The notes below the pieces were generated by a model. That model saw nothing but the letters and a program-made list of their open reading frames with translations. It searched no databases and was not told the DNA's origin. A program made the position numbers and the translations under genes. Of a stretch of DNA of 48,631 nucleotides, positions 16,249-25,375 are shown in pieces (the stretch's first letter is position 1; every line of letters starts with the position of its first letter). Source of the DNA: an uncultured Gemmatimonadota bacterium (GTDB lineage: Bacteria; Gemmatimonadota; Gemmatimonadetes; Gemmatimonadales; GWC2-71-9); assembly GCA_946479805.1 (NCBI GenBank), contig CAMLHP010000001.1, positions 1 to 48,631 of the forward strand. The letters run 5' to 3'.

Positions 16249-16551
16249 ATGGCGGAGCGCGCGGTATTCGCGCCATTGTTGCCGCCGAGGGGACTTGCCG
16301 TGGGACGCAGGGGCATCAAGGAGTATCGCGCACCTGAGGCACTGGTCCTGATCGCGCTTGATCGGGATCGGAAGCCGTTGGTGTGCCCGTCCTGTGGCTC
16401 ATCCGAAGTTAGGCGGACGCCTCGCCGGGCCGAGGATGTCGGCGGCCGGGTCACCATGGCCTGCAGCGCCTGCGGCCGGAGTGCCTGCTACATCGAGCGC
16501 GCTTCCGGGCCAATGGTTTCTCCCGAGGCTCCCAATCCCTACATGCACTGA
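16249..16551 (+). CDS. Small zinc-ribbon protein
   Basis: 100 residues from ATG 16249. Two Cys pairs, CPSCG (about residue 50) and CSACG (about residue 75), spaced 21 apart, make a four-Cys zinc ribbon. The N-terminal half is short and basic. A further Cys lies in ACYIE. Such ribbons bind nucleic acid or protein, but nothing more specific can be said. TACATT ends 6 nt before the ATG and no Shine-Dalgarno is visible, the pattern seen at other leaderless candidates here. Confidence 0.6.
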   Translation: MAERAVFAPLLPPRGLAVGRRGIKEYRAPEALVLIALDRDRKPLVCPSCGSSEVRRTPRRAEDVGGRVTMACSACGRSACYIERASGPMVSPEAPNPYMH

Positions 16552-16554
16552 CGC

Positions 16555-16583
16555 TTGACCCACAACCGGTGTGCCGGCATTGT
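16555..16583 (+). promoter_or_regulatory. Candidate promoter for a leaderless MFS transcript
   Basis: TTGACC (16555-16560), 17-nt spacer, CATTGT (16578-16583), 8 nt before ATG 16592. It would start transcription at or next to the ATG, which argues against the in-frame GTG 16571 as start. Confidence 0.4.
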
Positions 16584-16591
16584 CCTCACCC

Positions 16592-17716
16592 ATGCCAGCA
16601 CCCGCCACCCGGCTCTTCCTCACAGTATTCCTCGACCTCATCGGCTTCGGCATTGTCCTGCCGCTGCTGCCAAGTTTCGGATTCAAGTACACCGCCAGCG
16701 CCGCACTCATCGGAGCGCTGGTAGCCACCGACTCGGCGCTGACGTTCGTCGTCGCTCCCTGGTGGGGACGGCTGAGCGATCGGATCGGGCGGCGGCCGGT
16801 GCTGCTGGTCGGCCTTGCTGGGAGCGCGCTCTCGTACTTGGTGTTCGGCCTGGCAGGAAGCCTGGCTGTTCTGTTCCTGTCGCGGGTGATTTCGGGCGCG
16901 ACCGGGGCCACAATCCATGTGGCCCAGGCCTACCTGGCGGATGTCACACCCCCCGAACGGCGCTCGCACGCGATGGGCATGATCGGCGCTGCGTTCGGGC
17001 TGGGCTTCACGGTGGGACCCGCCATCGGCGGAATTGCCAGCCGGTTCGGTGATCCCCTTCCCGGGCTGATCGCGGCAACGATCGCCGCAGCCAACCTGCT
17101 GCTTGCCTGGCGGTGGCTCCCCGAGACCGACGTGCGACGCCGGCCTGATTACCGTCCGCTGCCGCTCCGCGAAACCGGGCTGGGCCTGCCTGCGGGAATC
17201 ATGTTCGCATCCACCCTCGCGTTCACCGCGATCTACGTTTCGTTCCCGCTCTTCGCCCAGGAAATACTGAACTACGACCGTTCAGCGGTCTCCAGCTTCT
17301 TCGTCGTGATCGGGCTGGTGACGATAGTGGTGCAGGGTCGGCTGGTGGGGCGGCTGGCCCCTCGAGTGGGCGAGCGGCGCCTGATGCTGCTGGGCTCGCT
17401 GATAATGGCAGCTGGCTTCGGACTCTTTCCCCACGCGTCCGTGACCACTGCCGGGCTGGTGCTGTGCCTGGTGGCGCTGACCAGTGGCTTCTGCCTCGTC
17501 GGGCCCAGTCTCGCGGGGCTGGTATCGCGCCGGGCGCCTTCCGAGGGACAGGGCCGGGTGCTGGGACTCCTGCAGAGCGTGGGCGCAGTGGCGCGCATAG
17601 TGGGGCCGCCGGCGCTGGGCCTGGTGCAGCTGGGCGCCGGCCCAGCCGCTCCCTTCTACGCAGCCGCCGGATCAGCCCTCATCGCTGCCTGCATCGCGAT
17701 GGTGCAGCCCCGCTGA
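16592..17716 (+). CDS. MFS transporter, TetA-like drug:H+ antiporter family
   Basis: 374 residues from ATG 16592 with twelve predicted membrane helices. Motif A between TM2 and TM3 reads GRLSDRIGRRPVLL. The opening LFLTVFLDLIGFGIVLPLLP and the antiporter motif in TM5 (GAAFGLGFTVGPAIGG) are typical of the TetA/DHA1 group. It probably exports a hydrophobic small molecule using the proton gradient. Specificity cannot be predicted, and no TetR-type regulator is adjacent. It ends 20 bp before the convergent signal peptidase gene. Confidence 0.88.
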   Translation: MPAPATRLFLTVFLDLIGFGIVLPLLPSFGFKYTASAALIGALVATDSALTFVVAPWWGRLSDRIGRRPVLLVGLAGSALSYLVFGLAGSLAVLFLSRVISGATGATIHVAQAYLADVTPPERRSHAMGMIGAAFGLGFTVGPAIGGIASRFGDPLPGLIAATIAAANLLLAWRWLPETDVRRRPDYRPLPLRETGLGLPAGIMFASTLAFTAIYVSFPLFAQEILNYDRSAVSSFFVVIGLVTIVVQGRLVGRLAPRVGERRLMLLGSLIMAAGFGLFPHASVTTAGLVLCLVALTSGFCLVGPSLAGLVSRRAPSEGQGRVLGLLQSVGAVARIVGPPALGLVQLGAGPAAPFYAAAGSALIAACIAMVQPR

Positions 17717-17735
17717 GCGAAGTCCAGGGCGAAGC

Positions 17736-18455
17736 TCAGTCGGGCCCCGAGAAGATCCGGTCCCAGCGGATTGATGTCAGGAACGGCAACGGGCTGAGGC
17801 TCGCCTGGTCGTACGAGTAGTAGATGAACATGGGCGAACCCCTGAGGCTCTCGCGGGGAAGGAACCCCCAGTAGCGGCTGTCGTACGAGTTGGCCCGGTT
17901 GTCCCCCATCACGAACAGCGAACCGGCCGGCACCAGCAGCGGACCCCAGTTGCGGGGATCGGGCAGGTATTCTGCGGTGTCGGTCCGCACCAGGTGCGGC
18001 GCCTGCCATTCCCGCATCCGTTCGCGGTAGGGACTGGAACGCGGGCCATTGCCGCCGGGAATCACGTACGGCTCCGGCACCAGTGACCCGTTGCGATAGA
18101 GCGCGCCCTCCCGCATCTCCAGCGTGTCACCCTCCATGCCCAGCAGTCGCTTCACCACCTTGATTTCCGCATCTTCCTTGGAGTCGAACACGACTATGTC
18201 GCCGTGCTGCGGCTCGCGCAGCGCGGGGAGCCGGGTGTGCAGGAACGGCACCTCGGCTCCGTACAGCGCCTTGTTGACGAAGAGCCAGTCCCCGACCAGA
18301 AGCGTCCGTTCCATGCTGCTCGAGGGAATGTGGAATCCCTCCAGCACGAAGGCCCGGAGGACCAGGAAGATGAGCAGCGCACCACCCAGGGACCGGGTCC
18401 AGTCCCAGAGAATGGCGCCCGAGCGGCGCAGCGTGGCGCGGAGTGGTGGCATCAT
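17736..18455 (-). CDS. lepB: Signal peptidase I (first of two tandem copies)
   Basis: 239 residues. One N-terminal membrane segment (about 20-38) is followed by box B with the nucleophile Ser (HIPSSSMERTLLVGD), box D with the general-base Lys (VVKRLLGMEGD) and box E (MGDNRANSYDSRYWG). It cleaves Sec signal peptides at the outer face of the inner membrane. The Ser and Lys of the catalytic dyad are both present. It starts within the stop of the other copy (ATGA overlap, 18452-18455), so both are made together. It is the last gene of the long minus-strand run. Confidence 0.92.
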   Translation of the reverse strand: MMPPLRATLRRSGAILWDWTRSLGGALLIFLVLRAFVLEGFHIPSSSMERTLLVGDWLFVNKALYGAEVPFLHTRLPALREPQHGDIVVFDSKEDAEIKVVKRLLGMEGDTLEMREGALYRNGSLVPEPYVIPGGNGPRSSPYRERMREWQAPHLVRTDTAEYLPDPRNWGPLLVPAGSLFVMGDNRANSYDSRYWGFLPRESLRGSPMFIYYSYDQASLSPLPFLTSIRWDRIFSGPD

Positions 18456-19162
18456 GATGGGTGATGCAGCAGCCGGTCCCAGCGAATCGCGGTGATGAAC
18501 TTGGCGGACCGCCAGCTGTCAGGATTGTAGCTGTAGTAGATAACGATGGGTGTGCCCCGGATGTTTCGCCTCGGGAGGAAGCCCCAGTAGCGCCCATCGT
18601 ACGACTCATCCCGGTTGTCGCCCATCACGAAGTAGGAGTCGGCCGGCACCACTATCGGACCCCAATCCTGGAGATCGGGCTGGTAGGTGGCGGGATCAGC
18701 GCCCGCGAGGTGCTGCACCTGCCATGCGCGCATTTGCGACCGCGACCGGGGCGACTCGCTCTTTGTGATGTCGGTATGTACCACAAACGGCTCCGACTGA
18801 AGCTCGCCGTCGCGGTATACCTGGCCATCGCGCATCTCCAGTGTGTCACCCGCCACGCCGATCACCCGCTTGACGATGTCCATCCCCTCTTCTTCCACCG
18901 AATCGAACACCACCACGTCTCCCCGCGCAGGCTCGCGAAATGCCGGCAGGCGCCAGCCGGTGAACGGCACCACGGCTCCGTACACCGCCTTGTTGACGAA
19001 CAGGAAGTCACCGGGCAGCAGGGTGTTCTCCATGCTGGGCGACGGAATCCGGAAGGCCTCGACCAGGAAGATCTTGAGGAACAGCCAGATGACCACCGCG
19101 ATGGCGATGGACTTGCCCCATTCCCTCAGCGCGGACCGTGGTGCCGCGGTCGCCTCGGTCAT
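18452..19162 (-). CDS. lepB: Signal peptidase I (second tandem copy)
   Basis: 236 residues. The motifs are IPSPSMENTLLPGD (nucleophile Ser), IVKRVIGVAGD (Lys) and MGDNRDESYDGRYWG. Roughly half its residues match the adjacent copy, so the pair arose by tandem duplication, yet each keeps the catalytic dyad and has its own loop between boxes D and E (SESPRSRSQMRAWQ here, NGPRSSPYRERMREW in the other). This suggests division of labour on different preproteins. ATGA overlaps join it to the propeller lipoprotein upstream and to the other copy downstream. Confidence 0.92.
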   Translation of the reverse strand: MTEATAAPRSALREWGKSIAIAVVIWLFLKIFLVEAFRIPSPSMENTLLPGDFLFVNKAVYGAVVPFTGWRLPAFREPARGDVVVFDSVEEEGMDIVKRVIGVAGDTLEMRDGQVYRDGELQSEPFVVHTDITKSESPRSRSQMRAWQVQHLAGADPATYQPDLQDWGPIVVPADSYFVMGDNRDESYDGRYWGFLPRRNIRGTPIVIYYSYNPDSWRSAKFITAIRWDRLLHHPS

Positions 19163-20235
19163 TCCACCCAGTCCGCGATGAAGATGTTGGTCTCGCCCTC
19201 GGCGCCGCTCCGGTTGGAGGCGAAAACCAGCTGGCTGCCGTCCGGGCTGAAGACGGGGAAGCCGTCGAAGTCATCGGAGGTGGTCACCTGCTCGACCTCG
19301 CCGCTGCCGATGTCCAGCAGGTAGAGGTCGAAGTTGCGGCCGCGCGGTTCCGTGTAGTTCGACGCGAAGATGACGCGCTTGCCGTCGGGATGGAAGAACG
19401 GCGCGAAGTTGGCGCCGCCCAGGTGCGATACCTGGCGCGCGTTCGAACCATCAGCATTGGCCACCCAGAGCTCCAGCTGACTGGGCCTCACCATGCGCTG
19501 AGCCAGGAGGCGCCGGTAGTCCGCGCTGTCGGCCGCGGTCCCGGGATACTGGGCCCGCCACACGATCTGGCTGCCATCCGGCGAGAAGAACGCGCCGCCA
19601 TCGTAACCGACACGATTGGTGAGCCGGCGAACATCCGTTCCATCCACATCCATGACGTACAGCTCGATGTCCCCGTCGCGGGTGCTGGTGAAGATTACCT
19701 TCTGGCCGTCGGGCGACACCGTTGCCTCGGCATTGTAGGCACCGTTGTCGGTGAGCTGGCGCAGGTCGCTGCCATCGGTGCGCGCGGTGAAGATCTCGAA
19801 CTGGCCGAGCGGCCAGACGTACCCCTGCGAGTAGTCGGGCGGCGCAGGACAGGCCGGCGACGAAAGGTGGGTCGAGCTGTACAGGATGCGCTGGTCGCCA
19901 TCATAGAAGTAGCCGCAGGTGGTCCGGCCCTCGCCATTGGACACCCGCCGCATGCTGCTTCCGTCGGTGTTCATGATGTACTGCTGGTCGCAGCCGTTCT
20001 CGGTGTCCTCCTGCCGCTGGAAGATCAGTTGCGTGCCGTCAGACGAGAAATAGGCCTCCGCGTTGTTGCCGCCGAACGTCAGCTGGCGCACGTTGGCCAG
20101 GTGGCGCTCGCCCGGCAGGACCAGGCCCGCAGTGTCAGGCGTGGAAGCCGATGATGCGGATTGCTCGGGACGATTCCCGGGCCCGCCGCATCCCGCCAGC
20201 ACCAGCGACATCATCACGGTCATTACCAGACGCAC
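19159..20235 (-). CDS. TolB-like (PD40) beta-propeller lipoprotein
   Basis: 358 residues from GTG 20235; AGG lies 6 nt upstream, and the open frame beyond it is shadow. The signal ends in LVLAGC (lipobox). About six PD40 repeats follow, each with the S-P-D-G-x-x-hydrophobic core (ATVSPDGQKVIFTSTRDG, AFFSPDGSQIVWRA, PVFSPDGSQLVFASNRSG). It lacks the TolB N-terminal domain and no Pal or TolA genes are nearby, so it is probably a propeller scaffold or peptidase partner at the envelope. A CxxC-free pair of Cys (NGC, TTCG) may form a disulphide. Coupled to the tandem signal peptidases by ATGA. Confidence 0.85.
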   Translation of the reverse strand: MRLVMTVMMSLVLAGCGGPGNRPEQSASSASTPDTAGLVLPGERHLANVRQLTFGGNNAEAYFSSDGTQLIFQRQEDTENGCDQQYIMNTDGSSMRRVSNGEGRTTCGYFYDGDQRILYSSTHLSSPACPAPPDYSQGYVWPLGQFEIFTARTDGSDLRQLTDNGAYNAEATVSPDGQKVIFTSTRDGDIELYVMDVDGTDVRRLTNRVGYDGGAFFSPDGSQIVWRAQYPGTAADSADYRRLLAQRMVRPSQLELWVANADGSNARQVSHLGGANFAPFFHPDGKRVIFASNYTEPRGRNFDLYLLDIGSGEVEQVTTSDDFDGFPVFSPDGSQLVFASNRSGAEGETNIFIADWVE

Positions 20236-20287
20236 AAGTACCTGCTTTCGTTCAGTCCTGGGGGCCCGGCAAAGATAGCGGAACCCG

Positions 20288-20785
20288 TCATGCGGCCTGC
20301 AGCCGCTCCAGTGCTGCCAGTATCCGGCCGGCGTGGCCAGCCGCGAGGGTCCGGGGGAAGAGCTGCGCGATCCGGCCGTCCGGATCAATGATCACGGAGG
20401 TGCGAATCAGGCCGGTATAGGTCCGGCCATAGAGCTGCTTCTCGCCCCAGGCGCCATATCGCTCGGCCACCCGGTGTCCCTCATCCACCAGCAGCGGGAA
20501 GGGCAGCTGGTACTTCGCCTTGAATGCACGGTGCGATGCCGCGTCGTCGGGAGACACCCCCAGCACCACTGCCCCCGCCGCGCCCAGCGCATGCCAGCTG
20601 TCGCGGAGGTCACAGGCCTGGGTGGTGCATCCGGGCGTGTCATCTGCGGGGTAGAAATACAGCACCACCCAGCGGCCTCGCTGAGCTGCCAGCGACACCG
20701 CATTGCCGTCCTGGTCCTCCAGCACAAAGCCCGGCGCCATGGCACCCACCGCGAGCCCGGCGGCGGTGCGAGCCTTGGCACCCAT
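20288..20785 (-). CDS. bcp: Thioredoxin-dependent peroxiredoxin, Bcp/PrxQ type
   Basis: 165 residues with the AhpC/TSA fold. The active site reads YFYPADDTPGCTTQACDLRD: the peroxidatic Cys in the TPGCT motif and a resolving Cys five residues later, the PrxQ/Bcp spacing. It reduces hydroperoxides using thioredoxin in the cytoplasm. The ATG overlaps the stop of the carboxypeptidase gene (TAATG), so it sits in the middle of the envelope run. About 50 bp separate it from the propeller gene downstream. Confidence 0.92.
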   Translation of the reverse strand: MGAKARTAAGLAVGAMAPGFVLEDQDGNAVSLAAQRGRWVVLYFYPADDTPGCTTQACDLRDSWHALGAAGAVVLGVSPDDAASHRAFKAKYQLPFPLLVDEGHRVAERYGAWGEKQLYGRTYTGLIRTSVIIDPDGRIAQLFPRTLAAGHAGRILAALERLQAA

Positions 20786-22380
20786 TACTGAGCGCTCCCG
20801 AACTGCCCCGGGTCGAGCGGCCCCCTCAGGCGGAGTATCGGATACTCGGCCCCGGCAGCCAGCGCGTCATCCATGAAGTTCCACGCCACCACGCCGTCCT
20901 CGCTGGCCGGCTCGAGGATGTACGCTGCGATAACTCCGTTCTGCTGTGCCGTCGGCACCAGCCACCAGACTCCCTCCCCGCTGCCGGGGCCCTCGGTCCA
21001 GGTGCCTTCGACGCTGGTCAGGAGGTGCTTCTCGAATTCGCGCCGGGCGTGCATGACATCGTCCACCCGGAAGCGTTCAGCGGGGGCGTCCCACCCGCCG
21101 GGAAGCCGTACTGCGCGGACCCCATGCCGGCGGAGCAGCTCAACCACGTCCTGCTGCTGGTCGGGCACGAGGTACGCCGACGGCATGGCTTCGCTGCGCC
21201 GCGAAATGAACCGGTCCCACACCGGCATCCGGATGGTGCGGAACTCGCCGGTTCGCTGGCGGCGGGCATACCCATGGGATCCATCGCCGGCAGGGTGGGT
21301 GATCTCGGCAATCACGTCGCGCTCCACCGCCTGCGCCAGCCGCTGGCGCACGGCCACCGAATCCGGCGCCCAGGTCTCGCCGGCGAGAGCATTGATCTCA
21401 TCCTGCTGTTCCACCAGCAGGCTCAGCACCTCGCGCACGAAGGCATAGGTCGCAGCGACCCGGGCCTGGAAGGGATCATTGCTGTAGGCTTCACTCAGGA
21501 TCGACACCCGGTTGCGCATTGCGTGCCAGTTGCTGCCATAGCGCGCCTTGCCGTCGTAGGTCTCCCATCCCTGCCGCAGCGAATCCGGCTCCTGGTTGCG
21601 GAAGTTCCCATAGGGGAAGGTCCTGGTGCTGTGGCGCTTTCGCAGCCGGTCCGCCACCTCGGGGAGGAAGTTGTCCTGAACGAACTGGTTGACGGGTGAG
21701 TGGTTGGGGTTGAGTCCCGGCGACCAGGTGAGCGCGTAGCCGTGATAGCTGCCGTTGGTGGTATGCAGGTCGATGAAAGCGTCGGGATCCCAGCGCGTGA
21801 TCAGCTCGACCGAGGCGCGCGATTCCGGCGCCTCCAGCTTGACATAGTCACGGTTGAGGTCATATCCCTGGCCGTTGCTCCGCCGGCCGACGGTCTCAGG
21901 GCCGTTCTGTCCCGGACGGTTCACCGCGCCCGGAGCCCAGGCTTCGTTGCCATCTGCGTTGTAGATCGGCACCACCAGCAGCACCACGCTGTCCAGCAGC
22001 GGCCGCAATGATCCGAGGGTCAGTTCCCGGAGCAGCATCTGCGCCGCCTCCTTCCCCTCGACTTCACCGGCGTGGATGTTGGCCTGGATGTACACCACCG
22101 GCTTGCCCGAGGCGTGGGCCTCCTCTGCGCCGCTCACCAGCGGCCTCGAGGCGAGCACCACCGGAATCTCGCGGCCTTCGGTGCTCCGGCCCATGGTCCA
22201 TACCTTGATGCCGGCACCCCGCCGCTCGAGCTCACCCAGAAACTCGAGCACATCCTCGTGGGTCGACGTCTCGCGGTAATCGGTGCGCTCGGCACGGGTT
22301 TGCTGCGCCGCAAGCGGCGTGGAGGTGCCGAGGACCAGCGCGGCGATCGTGGCGAAGTATCGGGTGTGCCGAATTCTCAT
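20785..22380 (-). CDS. M14 family zinc carboxypeptidase, exported
   Basis: 531 residues with a signal peptide ending in LAAQ (residue about 25). The M14 zinc site shows H and E in NIHAGEVEGKE and the third ligand His in FIDLHTTNG. The substrate-binding Arg/Asn region reads GYDLNRDYVKLEAPE. The catalytic Glu is expected in the downstream region near residue 290-300 (ILSEAYS). A C-terminal extension of about 200 residues has no recognised domain. It likely trims peptides in the periplasm or outside the cell. The stop overlaps the bcp start, and the start codon overlaps the stop of the HExxH protein gene. Confidence 0.88.
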   Translation of the reverse strand: MRIRHTRYFATIAALVLGTSTPLAAQQTRAERTDYRETSTHEDVLEFLGELERRGAGIKVWTMGRSTEGREIPVVLASRPLVSGAEEAHASGKPVVYIQANIHAGEVEGKEAAQMLLRELTLGSLRPLLDSVVLLVVPIYNADGNEAWAPGAVNRPGQNGPETVGRRSNGQGYDLNRDYVKLEAPESRASVELITRWDPDAFIDLHTTNGSYHGYALTWSPGLNPNHSPVNQFVQDNFLPEVADRLRKRHSTRTFPYGNFRNQEPDSLRQGWETYDGKARYGSNWHAMRNRVSILSEAYSNDPFQARVAATYAFVREVLSLLVEQQDEINALAGETWAPDSVAVRQRLAQAVERDVIAEITHPAGDGSHGYARRQRTGEFRTIRMPVWDRFISRRSEAMPSAYLVPDQQQDVVELLRRHGVRAVRLPGGWDAPAERFRVDDVMHARREFEKHLLTSVEGTWTEGPGSGEGVWWLVPTAQQNGVIAAYILEPASEDGVVAWNFMDDALAAGAEYPILRLRGPLDPGQFGSAQ

Positions 22381-24296
22381 GGCAGTCGGGTGTTGATGCG
22401 GAGGCGGATCACGTCGGGATACCCATCCTCCACGGTGAAGGTCATTTCGGGCACCAGGGCACGGCCGCCCAAGGAACCGAGCTCGAGGTCCGGTGCTGAT
22501 GCGTACTGCCGCCAGGAGTCAGCCACCCCGGGCCCCATCACCGCAGCCGGATCGTCGGAAGCCGACACCAGAAGCTCCAGGCCGGCACGCTCATCCGGAA
22601 GCGCGGCGGCAAGCGCATCAACCAGAAGATACCCCAACACGTGCGGCTCGTCGGGATTGCCTCGCGCGATCCTGAGCCGCTTCTCGTGCTCGCCCATGGC
22701 AAGCAGTGGAAACTGCTCTCCCAGGCGCCTCAGCACCCTGCTGGTGCGCCACTCGGCAACCCCCTCCGCCACCCATGAGTTGGGCGCGTGGAGCGCCACG
22801 ACGCGGCCGGTGTCCCGGGCCATGCGAAGCCGCCGGACCCGTTCGAATGCGAGATGCTGCCACTCGTGCAGCGCCGCACCAAGTGCCAGTATCGGAACGT
22901 AAGACGGGTCTACTTCGATGACGTCGGCTGGCTCGAGGAACCCGCTGGTGCGCACCTCTGCCTGCTGCCGCACCGTTGTAAGGATCACTGTGTCCCGGCC
23001 CAGGTCGATCACGGCCGCGGGTCCGAAATCGGGCGCGGCCTGCCGTGCCGACAGCAGCAGCGCCTGGCGTCCGTGTCGTTCCAGCCAGCGTTCCGCGGCC
23101 CAATTCTCGGCGACATACAACCTGTCGAACAGCGGAGCCGGAATCCCGTAGCGAGGCACCGCCTGCGGATACGAAAAGTGACGCGCGCGGACCTCTGGCA
23201 CCGGAAGCGAGTCCAGCAGACCCTCCCAGCCCGAAGCTGCCAGCATCAGCGGGCTCGCCGCCGTCCCGCCACCGATCCATGGCGTCATCAGCAGGAACTG
23301 CACCGCGGATGCGTGCCACCGTTCCGCCATCCGGAACGCATCCAGCCACGCGGTGATCACAGTCGCCTCGGCGGGCCGGGAGCGCCGGAGGTCAGTGGTG
23401 AGCGCCGCGCCAAAGCCGCTGTCGGTGGCCTCCAGTACCCGCAGCCGGTACAGCGCATCCACCACCGCGTCGGGAGCGGTGACGCTGCTGTCGATCCAGC
23501 CGAGCGCGCGGAGTCCGGGCAGCGCACGCTCGGGAGTCAGCCCCGGCATGCGCACGCCGGCAAAGTGGCGTGCGGCATCCCGGAGGTCGGTCAGCCACGC
23601 ACCCCGGGGGCGGAAGATCTGGTTGAATGCCTGCCGCGCACCCGGAGATGGAAGCTGCTCCCCGATTTCTGACAGCGTGCGCCGCGTCGCCGCAACCAGC
23701 TCGGCTCGGTTGGCGCGTCCCAGCGCGCGGGGAACGCTGGTTGACTGGAGTCCTGCTTCGTCCAGCGGCTCCATGCCGGAAGCTCGCGCCAGGTCGTGAT
23801 ATCGCTCGGCATCGCCGGCTGGGCGCGCGCGCGCTGCCGCAACCCATGGACCCGGCAGGTGGCTGTTTCCGGGGCGGACTCCAAGGACAATTTCGCGCTG
23901 GGTAAACCTCGGCAAGGTGGGATAGAACTCGGTGATGTCCTGCAATCGTGCGGCGGCCCAGGGACGCGCCGCCCCTGTGTCCGCGCGAGCGGTACCGCGA
24001 AGCACGCCACCGCGGAGCGAGCCGCGGAACTGCAACCCTCCGTCGGCGTCGGTTTCGAAGCGAAGTTCGCCATCACCGGCAAGATCCGCATCGAGCAGGT
24101 CCACCGGACGCTCATGTCCCTCGAGCCAGATGGTGCCGCGCCAGTCGCCACCCTGGTGCGACAGCACCAGCTCGCCGCGGAGCCTCCCGGTCAGCCCCCC
24201 GCCCAGCGCCAGGGCCCACCTGCCCTCGACCTGCGCCCCGAGCACCGCGGGACACAGGACCAGCGCGAGCGCCGCCGCCAGGCGCACCGGCACCAC
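22377..24296 (-). CDS. Exported putative zinc peptidase with HExxH motif
   Basis: About 640 residues. Several in-frame GTGs (24296, 24293, 24287) follow AGGA; I use the first. A signal peptide ends in VLGAQ. Most of the protein is unlike any family I recognise. In the last third, ALHEWQHLAFERV supplies a zinc-binding HExxH, and WVAEGVAEW about 30 residues later offers the Glu ligand of a gluzincin. So it is a likely metallopeptidase with a large N-terminal domain that opens with beta-rich repeats (GRLRGELVLSHQGGDWRGTI). It follows the RND adaptor gene by 5-8 nt and overlaps the M14 gene (ATGA), placing two putative peptidases behind an efflux pump. Confidence 0.75.
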   Translation of the reverse strand: MVPVRLAAALALVLCPAVLGAQVEGRWALALGGGLTGRLRGELVLSHQGGDWRGTIWLEGHERPVDLLDADLAGDGELRFETDADGGLQFRGSLRGGVLRGTARADTGAARPWAAARLQDITEFYPTLPRFTQREIVLGVRPGNSHLPGPWVAAARARPAGDAERYHDLARASGMEPLDEAGLQSTSVPRALGRANRAELVAATRRTLSEIGEQLPSPGARQAFNQIFRPRGAWLTDLRDAARHFAGVRMPGLTPERALPGLRALGWIDSSVTAPDAVVDALYRLRVLEATDSGFGAALTTDLRRSRPAEATVITAWLDAFRMAERWHASAVQFLLMTPWIGGGTAASPLMLAASGWEGLLDSLPVPEVRARHFSYPQAVPRYGIPAPLFDRLYVAENWAAERWLERHGRQALLLSARQAAPDFGPAAVIDLGRDTVILTTVRQQAEVRTSGFLEPADVIEVDPSYVPILALGAALHEWQHLAFERVRRLRMARDTGRVVALHAPNSWVAEGVAEWRTSRVLRRLGEQFPLLAMGEHEKRLRIARGNPDEPHVLGYLLVDALAAALPDERAGLELLVSASDDPAAVMGPGVADSWRQYASAPDLELGSLGGRALVPEMTFTVEDGYPDVIRLRINTRLP

Positions 24297-24301
24297 GCGT
24301 C

Positions 24302-25375
24302 CTACTCCCGCCCGCTCTCCCGCACGCGCTCCACCACGGTGGGTGCCACGGGGGCGCCATCCTGCAGCATCGCCACGCCACCAACAACGACCTGCTCCCC
24401 GGCTTCCACACCGCTGCGGACCTCGACGAAGCCGGGAGTCCGCACGCCGAGTGTCACCTGGCGCCGGGCGGCCTTGCCATCCGCGGCCACCCATACGATG
24501 TCGCTTCCCTGCAGCGAGACCACCGCGTCTTCCGGGATAACGACGGCCGAGGGCCGCACCGCGGTGGCCAGCCGGGCCTCGATGAACATGCCGGCCTGCA
24601 GCGCGTTGTCGCCGTTGGGCACAGCCGCCTTCACCGTGATGGTCCGCCCCGGGAGCTGGACCACCGGGTCCACAAAGTCCACCGTGCCGGTGAAGGTGCG
24701 GCCAGCCAGTGCTGCCACCTGGAACTCGACCTTCTGGCCCCGTTCCAGGATGGCGGCGTAGCGTTCCGGCACATTGAAGACAGCCCGCTGCGGGTTGACC
24801 GTCTGAAGGGTGGCGAGCGGCGTCTGGGTGGTGACGTAGTCGCCCAAGCTTACCGAACGCGCGCCCATGACTCCCGCGAAAGGCGCCCGCACCGTGGTGC
24901 GGTTGAGCCTCACCTGCAGCAGCGCGAGACTGGCCTCGGCGGACCTGGCAGCGGCATCCGCTCGTTCCAGCTCCGCCTGCGAACTCGCCTGGTCCGCCAG
25001 CAGGGCCTTGGTGCGCTCCAGGTTCTGGCGGGCCAGATCGCGGTCGGCACGGGCCCGCGCAACCTCGGCGGAAAGCTCGGCGTCGTCGATCTTGAACAGC
25101 CCGGTTCCCCTCCCCACCCGGGAACCTTCACGCACCAGGATGCTGGTGATTCGCCCGTCCACCTCGGGGCGCAGCTCGATCTGTTGCATTGCCTCGATCT
25201 GACCGGTGGCCTGAATCGCGTCGATGACGGTGTCAGTGACCGCGGCAACCACCTCGACCGGCATCGGTGGCATTCCACCGCCGGCCGGCCCGCCGCCGGC
25301 TTCTCCCTCGGGGTTGGCGCTGTTGCAGGCGGCCAGCACCAGCGCGGCCGCGACAGTAGTCAGGATCTGTCTCAC
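24302..25375 (-). CDS. RND efflux periplasmic adaptor (membrane-fusion) lipoprotein
   Basis: 357 residues with a lipobox (LVLAAC). The AcrA/MexA order is present: barrel-sandwich half (AMQQIELRPEVDGRITSILV), helical hairpin (about 95-150, Ala/Arg/Glu-rich), second lipoyl half (TTVRAPFAGVMGARSVSLGDYV), beta-barrel and membrane-proximal domain. It links the RND pump to TolC across the periplasm. The glycine/proline-rich linker GEAGGGPAGGGMPPMP after the acylated Cys is long. It is the third gene of the pump operon and is coupled to tolC by ATGA overlap. Confidence 0.93.
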   Translation of the reverse strand: MRQILTTVAAALVLAACNSANPEGEAGGGPAGGGMPPMPVEVVAAVTDTVIDAIQATGQIEAMQQIELRPEVDGRITSILVREGSRVGRGTGLFKIDDAELSAEVARARADRDLARQNLERTKALLADQASSQAELERADAAARSAEASLALLQVRLNRTTVRAPFAGVMGARSVSLGDYVTTQTPLATLQTVNPQRAVFNVPERYAAILERGQKVEFQVAALAGRTFTGTVDFVDPVVQLPGRTITVKAAVPNGDNALQAGMFIEARLATAVRPSAVVIPEDAVVSLQGSDIVWVAADGKAARRQVTLGVRTPGFVEVRSGVEAGEQVVVGGVAMLQDGAPVAPTVVERVRESGRE

